From: Solirubrobacter sp963798325
Lineage (GTDB): Bacteria; Actinomycetota; Thermoleophilia; Solirubrobacterales; Solirubrobacteraceae
Direction of reading: 5' to 3'
Length of the DNA stretch: 64,000 nucleotides
Assembly (NCBI GenBank): GCA_963798325.1
Contig: CAWCSS010000009.1
Span: forward strand, 744,001-808,000
Shown one piece after another: positions 17,401 to 26,884 of the stretch. The notes under the pieces are model-generated. The model did not search any database. It was not told the DNA's origin and saw only the letters and a list, made by a program, of their open reading frames with translations. Each line of letters begins with the position of its first letter. The stretch's first letter is position 1. A program made the position numbers and the translations under genes.

Positions 17401-20400
17401 CGCGTTGCTGACCGCGGTCGCGCTGCGCTCCGGGTTGGTCGTGGTGACCGACACGCGCACGGCCGCGCCCACGTCGGCGGTCACGAGCGCGTACGACGTG
17501 CCGGTCGCGCCCGCGATGTCGACCCAGGTCGTGCCGTTGCCGGAGCGCTGCCACTGGTAGGCCGTGCTGTTGCCGATGCCGGTCCACGTGCCGGCCGTCG
17601 CGGTCAGCGTCGACCCGCGCTGGGCGCTGCCGCTGAGTGTCGGACGGACGGTGTTCACGGGCGCCGAGCTGGGGATCGTCACCGTCGGGTTGCTCGTGGC
17701 GGTGACGGTCGCGTCGGGGTTCGACGCGGTGACGACGAGACGAACGCTCGCGCCGACGTCGGCGACGGTCAGCTCGTAACCGGCCGCCGTGGCGCCCGCG
17801 ATGTCGACCCAGTTCGTGCCGTCGCCGGAGCGCTGCCACTGGTACGCGTACGCATTGCCGATGCCGCCCCAGGTGCCGGGCGCGCCGGTCAGGGTGGAGG
17901 CGCGCTGCACGGCGCCGCTGAGCGCCGGGCGGACGGTGTTCACGGGCGGCGCGCCGGGGATCGTCGCGGTCGGGTTGCTCGTGGCGATGACGGTCGCGTC
18001 GGGATTGGACGCGGTGACGAGCAGGCGCACGCTCGCGCGGACGTCGGCGACGGTCAGCTCGTAGCCGGTCCCGGTCGCACCCGCGATGTCGGTCCACGTC
18101 GTGCCGTTGGCGGAGCGCTGCCACTGGTACGCGTACGCGTTGCCGTTGCCGCTCCAGGTGCCGGGCGCGCCGGTCAGGGTGGAGGCGCGCTGCGCGGCGC
18201 CGCTCAGCGTCGGTCGGACGCTGTTCACGGGCGGCGCGCTGGTGACCTTGGCGGTCGCGGTGCTGGCCGCCGCGGCGGTGCCGTCGGGGTTGGTGACGGT
18301 CACCAGCAGACGCAGATAGTTGCCCGCATCGCCGGCGACGATCGAGTACCCGGGCCCGGTCGCGCCGCTGATCGCGGTCCACGCGATGCCGTCCGGCGAG
18401 GACTGCCACTGGTAGCTGGTCGCGTTGCCGATCCCACTCCAGGTGCCGGCGCTGCCGGTCAGGCTCTGGCCGCGCTGCGCGGTGCCGCTGACGGCCGGCC
18501 GGACCGTGTTCACCGGCGGAGCGCTGGGGATCGTGGCCGTGGCGAGGCTCGTGGCGGTGGCGATCCCGTCGGGGTTGGTGGCGGTCACGAGCACCCGCAC
18601 GGTGGCGTTGACGTCGGCGGCGGTCAGCGTGTAGCTCGCGTTGCCGGCATCGGCGATGGCCACGTAGCCGGCGCCGGAGTCGCGCTGCCACTGGTAGCTG
18701 TACGCGTTGCCGTTGCCGCTCCAGGTACCGGTCGTCGCGGTGAGGGCCGACGCGCGCTGCGCCGTGCCGCTGAGCGTCGGCCGGACGGTGTTCACGGGCG
18801 GGGCGGCGATCACCTTGACGGTCGCCGCGCTGGACGCGGTGGCGGTGGCGTCGGGGTTGGTCACGGTCACGAGCAGCCGCAGGAACATGCCGACATCGGC
18901 GACGCCGAGCGTGTACGTCGTGCCCGTCGCGCCGGTGAGGTTCGTCCACGTCGTCCCGTCCGCGGACGACTGCCACTGGTAGCCGATGGTGTTGCCGATG
19001 CCGCTCCAGGTACCGGGCGTGCCGGTCAGGGTGAGGCCGCGCTGCACGGTGCCGCTGACGGTGGGCGGCGTCTCGTTCAGCGGTCCCGCCGCCAGCACGG
19101 GCGCGGTCGGCGCGGAGGTCTCCACGATCGTCGCGTCGGGGTTGGTGGCGGTGACGAGCACGCGCACCGTCGCGTCCACGTCGGCGACGGCCAGCGTGTA
19201 CGTGGCGCCGGTCGCGCCGGCGATGTCCACGTAGCCCTCGCCGAAGTCGCGCTGCCACTGATAGGCGTAGGTGTTGTCGGGCCCGGTCCAGGTGCCGCGC
19301 GTCGCGGTCAGCGTCCGGCTGCGCTGCGCCGTGCCGCTGATGACCGGCTCGACGGTGTTGGCCGGCGGGAACGGGGAGGTCGGCGCGGCGCTCGGGTCGC
19401 TGGCCTGCTCGACCGTGCCGTCCACGTTGGTGGCCGTCACGAGCACGCGGACGCGCGCGCCTTCGTCCTCCTTGGCCAGCCGATAGGTCGACGTGGTCAC
19501 GCCGCTGATCGCCGTCCAGCCGGTGCCGTCGTCGCGCTGCCATCGGTAGCTGTAGGCGTTTCCGGTCCCGCCCCACGTGCCTGGCGCGGCGCTCAGGATG
19601 AAGCTCCGCTGCGTCGTCCCGCTGAGGACCGGCGGCGTCGTAATGGTGGGCGGAGCCCACAGGACCGGCCCGACCGGATCGCTGGTCACCGTCGTCTGCC
19701 CGTAGGCGTTGGTGGCCGTGATCGTCACGCGCACGCGCGCCTCCCGGTCGGCGGCCGTCAGCGTGTAGCTCGGCGAGTCGCCGCCGATCGTCGTCCAGGT
19801 GGCGCCGCCATCGGTCGAGCGCTGCCACTGGTAGGAGTAGGACGTGCCCTGCGGGTTCCACGCGCCGCCGATGGTCAGGACCTGGCCGCGGCGCAGAACG
19901 CCGTTGATGACCGGCGGGCTGGTGGCGACCGGCGCGCCCGACGCGACCGGGCCGACCGCCGCCGACGATGCGCTCGCCACGCCGTACGGGTTGGTCGCGG
20001 TGACGGTTACGCGCAGCCTGCTCCCGATGTCCGACGCGCCTGGGGTGTAGCTCGAGGTGGTCGCGCCGGCGATCGCCGTCCACGTCGAGCCGCCGTCGAA
20101 CGACCGCTCCCAGACATACCCGTAGGAGGCTCCGGCCGGGCTCCAGGTCCCCGTCGACGCGCTCAGCGCGGTGGCCTGCCGGGGCGTCCCGGTGATCGCG
20201 GGCGGTGTGACGTTCTTCGGTGCGCCGCCGACGACGCCGGAGACCGCCCGCTCGGCGTTGACGCGCCCGCCGGTGACGGACTTGCCGCTGAGGTCGGGCT
20301 TGGCGTCGGTCGAGGCCATGATCGCGCTCTTGACGTCCAGCGCGCCGGCGGCGGGCCCGGCCGACAGCACGAGCGCCGCGACGCCCGCGGTGTTCGGAGT

Positions 20401-21636
20401 GGCCATCGACGTGCCCTGCAGATACGCGTACGCGGGCGAGGTGTAGGTCGACAGGATCGACGTGCCGGGCGCGAACACGTCGACGGTGTTCGCGCCGTAG
20501 TTGGAGAAGGAGGCGCGGTTGTCGTTGACGTCGGAGGCGCCGACGCACAGGACATTGGCCGCCGGCAGCGCGCACGGCCCGTAGGCGGTCGCATCGACGT
20601 TGACGTTGTCGTTGCCGGCCGCGATCACGTACAGCGTGTTCGGGTGCGCCTGGACCGCCGCGAGCTGCGACTGGTCAAGGCCTGGGCCGCCGAGGCTCGC
20701 GTTGACGATCCGCAGGCCCAGCTTGCCCGCGTAGTCGAAGGCCTCCGCGATCGCGAGGCTGCTGCCGCGGCCGTTGGCGCCGAGCCCGCGCAGGGACATG
20801 ATCTTGGCGCCGGGGGCGACGCCCGTGATGCCCTCATCGTTGTCCTTCTGCGCGGCGATGGTGCCGGCGACGTGGGTCCCGTGACCGTGGTTGTCCTGCG
20901 GGTCGTTGTCCGGGCCCGCGGTGCTGTCGCCCTCCGAGACCCCCAGGCCCGCGTTCTCCGACACGAAGTCCCAGCCGCGCCAGTCGTCGCGATAGCCGTT
21001 GCCGTCATCGTCGACGCCGTTGCTGCGCTTGTCGCGCCCGAGCGAGTCGGTGCCGGTCTCACCCGCGTTGGTCGCGAGCTGGTTGGCGAGGTCGGGGTGC
21101 GTCGCCGTCACACCGGTGTCGACGATGCCGACGGTGACGCCGGCGCCGGTGGACTTGGTCCAGGCCTCCGGGACGTCCATGTCGGCGTCCGGGGTGCCGG
21201 CGGGGTAGTAGCTCGAGCTGCCGGGCAGGTACAGCCTCTGACCGACGTTCTCCAGGCCCCACAGCGACCCGTAGTAGGGGTCGGCGCCCTGGGCGGTCTG
21301 GACGGTGACCGGCTCGGCGTAGACGACGTCCGGGTCACGGTTGAGCTCGGCGACGGCCTCGGCCAGCTCGCCGGGGTCCGAGCGGACGAGCTCGGTGTCC
21401 GCGAGCGTGCTGGCACGCTTGAACGTGACGTCGGCGTCGGTCCGAATGTCGGCGCGCTCCGCGGCGCTCAGGCCGGGCTCGCGGCGCACGACGATCTCGG
21501 TCGCGCCCTGGCGATCGAGCGCCTCGACCTGAGCCGGACCGATCGCCGCGTGGGCCGGGCTCACCGGCATCGACAGCGCCGCGAACGCGATCAGCGCAAT
21601 CATCGCTGCGCGCACGGGTCCACGACGTCTGTCCAT
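14494..21636 (-). CDS. Giant secreted S8 subtilisin-like protease with Ig-like repeat stalk
   Basis: 2380 residues. A signal peptide (to about residue 31) and an I9-like propeptide (about 45-110) precede a peptidase S8 domain. The triad is Asp173 (GIVDTGV), His252 (HGHGTHVAGT) and Ser410 (GTSMATP), with oxyanion Asn342. A calcium-type loop NGVDDDGNGYRDD is at about 206-218. From about residue 471 some 19 tandem repeats of about 93 residues follow, each with the pattern PxxSGTxxRGxTLTxxxGTW...YQWQR...YTLxxADVGxxVRVxVTATN. A basic C-terminal tail ends VVVIRARK. There is no LPXTG or transmembrane anchor. The start is the ATG directly before the signal peptide. Likely an extracellular scavenging or surface-associated protease. 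Confidence 0.93.
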   Translation of the reverse strand: MDRRRGPVRAAMIALIAFAALSMPVSPAHAAIGPAQVEALDRQGATEIVVRREPGLSAAERADIRTDADVTFKRASTLADTELVRSDPGELAEAVAELNRDPDVVYAEPVTVQTAQGADPYYGSLWGLENVGQRLYLPGSSSYYPAGTPDADMDVPEAWTKSTGAGVTVGIVDTGVTATHPDLANQLATNAGETGTDSLGRDKRSNGVDDDGNGYRDDWRGWDFVSENAGLGVSEGDSTAGPDNDPQDNHGHGTHVAGTIAAQKDNDEGITGVAPGAKIMSLRGLGANGRGSSLAIAEAFDYAGKLGLRIVNASLGGPGLDQSQLAAVQAHPNTLYVIAAGNDNVNVDATAYGPCALPAANVLCVGASDVNDNRASFSNYGANTVDVFAPGTSILSTYTSPAYAYLQGTSMATPNTAGVAALVLSAGPAAGALDVKSAIMASTDAKPDLSGKSVTGGRVNAERAVSGVVGGAPKNVTPPAITGTPRQATALSASTGTWSPAGASYGYVWERSFDGGSTWTAIAGATTSSYTPGASDIGSRLRVTVTATNPYGVASASSAAVGPVASGAPVATSPPVINGVLRRGQVLTIGGAWNPQGTSYSYQWQRSTDGGATWTTIGGDSPSYTLTAADREARVRVTITATNAYGQTTVTSDPVGPVLWAPPTITTPPVLSGTTQRSFILSAAPGTWGGTGNAYSYRWQRDDGTGWTAISGVTTSTYRLAKEDEGARVRVLVTATNVDGTVEQASDPSAAPTSPFPPANTVEPVISGTAQRSRTLTATRGTWTGPDNTYAYQWQRDFGEGYVDIAGATGATYTLAVADVDATVRVLVTATNPDATIVETSAPTAPVLAAGPLNETPPTVSGTVQRGLTLTGTPGTWSGIGNTIGYQWQSSADGTTWTNLTGATGTTYTLGVADVGMFLRLLVTVTNPDATATASSAATVKVIAAPPVNTVRPTLSGTAQRASALTATTGTWSGNGNAYSYQWQRDSGAGYVAIADAGNASYTLTAADVNATVRVLVTATNPDGIATATSLATATIPSAPPVNTVRPAVSGTAQRGQSLTGSAGTWSGIGNATSYQWQSSPDGIAWTAISGATGPGYSIVAGDAGNYLRLLVTVTNPDGTAAAASTATAKVTSAPPVNSVRPTLSGAAQRASTLTGAPGTWSGNGNAYAYQWQRSANGTTWTDIAGATGTGYELTVADVRASVRLLVTASNPDATVIATSNPTATIPGAPPVNTVRPALSGAVQRASTLTGAPGTWGGIGNAYAYQWQRSGDGTNWVDIAGATAAGYELTVADVGASVRLVVTASNPDATVTATSNPTVTIPSSAPVNTVRPTLSGSAQRGSTLTATAGTWTGIGNSTAYQWQRSGNGTTWVDIAGATGTSYALVTADVGAAVRVSVTTTNPERSATAVSNASATVTGAGPANTVAPTITGTAKRTAALTSTPGTWSGNQNTYDYRWQRSADGTNWVDIAGATGAGYELTLADVGAKVRLLVTASNPDGAGSRASAPTATVQAAPPVNTALPVVTGATLRGTTLSASAGTWSGPGVSLAYQWQHDFGSGYTDIAGATGATYLLGIADVGSTVRIRVTATNADASVGATSIDSSVVKGGPPVSLGSPTISGTPRRASILTSTPGVWGGIENDYAFQWQRRTNGTYTDIPGATGSAYTLGASDVGTVVRLRVTATNLDGVASAVSAATATVAAAAPSNTGLPTVTGAAKLNATLTATPGDWTPAGADYAYAWQRDGVDIPGATGPTYTLGPADVGKSVRVKVTATNADGTAGATSTATERVAAPPVNTVAPAAPSGTPQEASTLTAVPGIWDTPSATFSYTWLRCPADATAITAGCEEAGTGTTYTLSAADVGRRLGVRVVAGSGGGTTAASGALTGTVARLVLRNLTPPSISGDAYVGETLSGDAGRWSFPSAELRLEWRRCDADGNSNCASVGGGSEYPLSADDAGHALVLVVAAATSGQSATAQSEPVQIQTRPVPRSLVAPVVSGTAIRGGTLRAGTGTWTDAPTRFDYQWLRCNGADCRAIAGATADAYVLTAADKGFTVTVVVTAANPWGSGTAKAAATGPVAAAPPVNTGVPLIQSPSPVIQQGVTLTVGGATWASTPDTTYRLSWERCSGGVCRPISGAGGSQYTLLAADVGSTLVAVSTATNSDGSVSARSAETVAATLIAGPRWKTLPVISNSTGRVGDTVTATPGTFSGPAVTSDVTEMMRCTNVCTPRGAANDRTYTIAAGDLGAILRVRETAANSGGETTVWSSRYVGPVVNAQAAAAVLTSGHTALRNAQGTTLAVATLQTGGAHASAAKPTPAAKVKLRRPASVKGKLVAWACPATITAGSVPPPCSAKVTLRKTATLRLPAATGANVRVVVIRARK
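14796..20226. repeat. About 19 tandem ~280-bp repeats encoding Ig-like domains
   Basis: Coding repeats inside the giant protease. Central units (about 17,000-19,400) are the most alike, for example the recurring APPVNTVRPTLSG start, while the outer ones have diverged. The last five (towards 14,800) switch the YQWQR core to a cysteine form (LRC, RRC, ERC). Edges are approximate. Confidence 0.85.
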
Positions 21637-21694
21637 AGGCCTCGGTGATCGACACGATCGCCGCGGCGACGGACCCGTCTGGCCGAATGGTGGG

Positions 21695-21732
21695 TTTCCG
21701 CGTCGGTCCGCTCGCGGCGGAAGTGGCGGAAA
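21695..21732. promoter_or_regulatory. Inverted repeat in the divergent protease/AraC promoter region
   Basis: TTTCCGC (21695-21701) and GCGGAAA (21726-21732) lie between the divergent starts of the protease (21636) and the GlxA-type regulator (21786). The arrangement suits an AraC-type two-half-site operator, but no -10 or -35 could be fixed, so this is a weak call. Confidence 0.3.
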
Positions 21733-21785
21733 TCGTGGGATATCGGTCCTAGGCACCAGGGCGGGTGAGTGGCAGGATTGTCGGC

Positions 21786-22751
21786 ATGCCACCGATCCGC
21801 CGAGTCCTGGTCGTTGCCGTCGACGGCGCGCAGTCGCTCGACCTGATGGGTCCGATCGAGACCTTCTGCGACGCCAACGGCCTGGTGCCCGGCACGTATC
21901 GGATCAACGTGGTCGGCTCCACGGCCGACGGCCAGATCACGATGAGCAATGGCCTCAAGCTCGGCGTCGATCCGCTGCCCGAGCCGATCCCGCGCCACGA
22001 CACGCTCGTGGTGGCCGGCGGCGAGGGCGCCCGGCGGGCGAGCGAGGACCCGGTGATCGTCGACTGGATCGCGCGGGCGTCGCGCCGCGCCCGGCGCACG
22101 ACGTCGATCTGCACCGGGTCGTACCTGCTGGCGGCGGCCGGCCTGCTGGATGGGCGCCGGGCGACGACCCACTGGAATTACTGCAAGGTCCTGGCCCAGC
22201 GCTACCCCGCGGTCGAGATCGATCCCGATCCGCTGTTCGTCCGCGACGGCGACATCTGGACCTCGGCCGGGATCACCGCGGGGATCGACCTCGCGCTGGC
22301 CCTGGTCGAAGAGGACCTCGGCGCCGAGGTGGCGCTGGCGGTCGCGCGGCTGCTGGTCGTGTTCTTCAAGCGCCCGGGCGGCCAGTCGCAGTTCAGCGGC
22401 GCGCTCTCGGTCCAGCAGGCCTCACGGCCGGCGCTGCGCGAGTTGCAGGCGTGGGTCGCCGGGCATCTGGACGAGGACCTCTCGGTCGCCGCCCTGGCCG
22501 ACCGCGCGGGCCTCAGCGAGCGCTCCTTCGCGCGCGCCTTCCGCGCCGAGGTCGGGCAGACCCCGGCGGTCTACGTCGAGGGCCTGCGCGTCGAACGCGC
22601 CCGCGCGCTGCTGGAGGACGGCGCCGAGTCGCTGGACGCGGTCGCCCGCGCCACCGGCTTCTCCAGCGCCGAGGTGCTGCGCCGCGCGTTTCACCGGCGT
22701 GTCGGCGTGAGCCCGGCCGGCTACCGCGAGCGCTTCCGCCTCGCGGCCTGA
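21786..22751 (+). CDS. GlxA-type AraC family transcriptional regulator
   Basis: 321 residues: an N-terminal DJ-1/PfpI-like amidotransferase fold (RRVLVVAVDGAQSLDLMGP; nucleophile-elbow cysteine in TSICTGSYLLAAAGLL) and a C-terminal AraC DNA-binding domain with two helix-turn-helices (VAALADRAGLSERSFARAF and LDAVARATGFSSAEVLRRAF). This layout is that of GlxA-family regulators, which usually activate catabolic genes. It diverges from the giant protease gene, so the protease or the downstream copper operon are possible targets; neither is shown. I use ATG 21786 in preference to a GTG 21 bp upstream. Confidence 0.88.
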   Translation: MPPIRRVLVVAVDGAQSLDLMGPIETFCDANGLVPGTYRINVVGSTADGQITMSNGLKLGVDPLPEPIPRHDTLVVAGGEGARRASEDPVIVDWIARASRRARRTTSICTGSYLLAAAGLLDGRRATTHWNYCKVLAQRYPAVEIDPDPLFVRDGDIWTSAGITAGIDLALALVEEDLGAEVALAVARLLVVFFKRPGGQSQFSGALSVQQASRPALRELQAWVAGHLDEDLSVAALADRAGLSERSFARAFRAEVGQTPAVYVEGLRVERARALLEDGAESLDAVARATGFSSAEVLRRAFHRRVGVSPAGYRERFRLAA

Positions 22752-22766
22752 CATTTTCGTTTGACG

Positions 22767-22781
22767 TACCCCCCAGGGGTA
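22767..22781 (+). promoter_or_regulatory. CsoR-type copper operator and promoter
   Basis: TACCCC-CCA-GGGGTA, a perfect palindrome matching the known CsoR binding pattern (TACCC/GGGTA arms). TTGACG at 22761-22766 directly abuts it as a -35, so repressor binding would block RNA polymerase. Further TACCCC half-sites lie at 22803-22811. Copper-dependent release is inferred from the pattern and from the genes downstream. Confidence 0.7.
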
Positions 22782-22843
22782 TGTCATCGTCTGCGCTCCG
22801 CCGTATACCCCCTCCCCGTATCTCTCCCCAAGGAAACCCCTGC

Positions 22844-22984
22844 ATGAGCTCCTCCGTGAAGCACTTCCTGCGCCGCTCCGGCGAGATGGTCCTGGGCATG
22901 GCGACGCCGATGACGGTGCCGATGGCCGGCTGGATGGCCGACCGCGGGCACGGCCGGCGCGCGAACACGGCGATGCCGGCATGA
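22844..22984 (+). CDS. 46-residue methionine-ladder microprotein of the copper operon
   Basis: A small gene with a clear AAGGA site (about 22830) and ATG at 22844. Its stop overlaps the next gene's ATG (ATGA). The protein has a basic N-terminus (KHFLRRSGE), a short hydrophobic stretch and a basic His-containing tail. Methionines stand at residues 15, 19, 23, 27 and 31, exactly every fourth position, so on a helix they would form one stripe. Spaced Met ligands bind Cu(I) in CopA/Ctr-type proteins. A Cu(I)-binding or ATPase-assisting role is inference; I do not recognise a named family. Confidence 0.75.
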   Translation: MSSSVKHFLRRSGEMVLGMATPMTVPMAGWMADRGHGRRANTAMPA

Positions 22985-23810
22985 ACGTCGCCGCCCGACT
23001 GGCCGCCTTCGCCCTCCTGTGTGCGCTGGTGTTCGCCGGCGCCGCCTTCGCCGGCAGCCGCCTCGACGTGCACCCCGGCAGGACCACCGCTCAGCCCAAC
23101 ATGGACGGCATGGACGCCATGCCGCCGCAGCCGGTGCGCGGCCTCGCGGTCAGCGAGAAGGGCCTCACGCTCCAGCTCGCGCGCCGGAGCGCGCCGGAAG
23201 GCAAGCCGTTCGCGCTCGCCTTCCGGATCGCCGACCGGCGCGGACGGACCGTGCGCGACTTCGACGTCGAGCACACCAAGCGCATGCACTTCATCGTCGT
23301 GCGCCGCGACCTGAGCGGCTTCCAGCACCTGCACCCGACCGAGAACGCCGACGGCACCTGGTCGCTCCCCGTCACGCTGCCGGCGGCCGGCACCTACCGC
23401 GTGTTCGCCGACTTCAGCGTGGACGAGCAGCCCTACACGCTCGCGGACGACATCACTGTCGACGGCGCCGTGCGCTCTGAGGCGCTGCCGGCGCCCGCCG
23501 GTGCCGTCGCGGTCGACGGCCTGCGCGTCGCGCTCGACGAGGGCGCCACCGAGGCCGGCCGGGAATCGGCGCTGGCGTTCACCGTCACCCGGGCCGGCCG
23601 GCCGGTCGCGATCCAGGACTACCTCGGCGCCAAGGGTCACCTCGTCGCGCTGCGCCAGGGCGACCTCGCCTTCCTGCACGTCCACCCGGACGAGAACCGC
23701 CTGCGGTTCATGGCGACGTTCCCGACCGCGGGCACCTACCGCCTGTTCCTGCAGTTCAAGACCGCCGACGGGCGACTGCACACCGCCGCGTTCACCCAGG
23801 AGGTGACCCG

Positions 23811-23814
<4 letters not shown>
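22981..23814 (+). CDS. Secreted two-lobed protein with HLHP metal-site motifs (copper operon)
   Basis: 277 residues. It has an N-terminal signal peptide or anchor (LAAFALLCALVFAGAAFAG), then a Met/Asp/His-rich linker (PNMDGMDAMPP). Two beta-rich Ig-like lobes follow. Each lobe carries the same motif: HFIVVRRDLSGFQHLHP at about residues 102-118 and HLVALRQGDLAFLHVHP at about 220-236. Each lobe also contains an AGTYRxFxxF strand. The repeated His pairs suggest two equivalent metal sites outside the membrane. The position between the Met-ladder protein and the Cu-ATPase implies copper binding in the extracytoplasmic space. Members of this family are known from copper gene clusters, but the function is unproven. 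Confidence 0.78.
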
Positions 23815-26258
<2,444 letters not shown>

Positions 26259-26776
26259 CCCGTTGCCCGGGCAGCCGGTGATGGTGATCGGCGACTCCAC
26301 GGTGGACAGGTCCGGGATCTGCACGTCGCCGCCGTTGGTCACCGTGCATCGCGCCGGGCCCGGCGAGGGCGACGGCGACGGCGACGGGCTCGGCTTAGGC
26401 GTAGGCGTGGGCGCCGGGCCTGCGCCGAGGTTGATCGTCCAGGAGTCGATGCGACCGATGTCGACGGCGGCCGCGTCCTGGGCACGCAGCTTCCAGGTTC
26501 CGTTGGCGGGCTTGCCCGAGAGGTTGACGGTGTAGGTCTGGTCGATGTTGTCGGCGCTGCCGCCGGCCCGGTTGTGCAGCGGGTAGCTGCTGCCGTCCGG
26601 GGCGACGAGCGAGACGACGAGGTCACCGATGTAGGTGTGCACGATGTGCACCTCGACGGTCGCGGTCGCGGACGCGTTGCCCGGGCAGCCCGCCATCGTG
26701 ATCGGCGACTCCACGGTCGCGAGATCCGGGATCTGCACGTCGCTGCCGTTGGTCGCCGCGCATCCCGCCGGAGCCG

Positions 26777-26884
26777 GCGACGGGCTGGGGCTGGGCGACG
26801 GGCTGGGGCTGGGCGACGGGCTCGGGCTGGGCGACGGGCTCGGGCTGGGCGACGGGCTCGGGCTCGGCGACGGGCTCGGGCTCG
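26777..26884. repeat. Six 18-bp repeats encoding a Ser-Pro linker
   Basis: Units of the form gcgacgggctnggggctn run from 26777 to 26884 in 18-bp steps with single-base changes. They encode the (SP)n spacer between the Ig-like repeats and the first P domain. Such repeats change length easily between strains. Confidence 0.85.

Noticed and set aside
16975..21648. Very long open frame on the plus strand opposite the giant protease
   Set aside because: It is the antisense of a repeat-rich, GC-rich gene with complete protease motifs. Its translation is arginine/glycine/alanine-rich with no domain and no ribosome site. Similar shadow frames opposite 5590-8586, 8703-10706 and 48986-50630 were dropped for the same reason.
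26777..26884. CRISPR-like array of short repeats
   Set aside because: Units are directly adjacent with no spacers, in frame, and encode a Ser-Pro linker.
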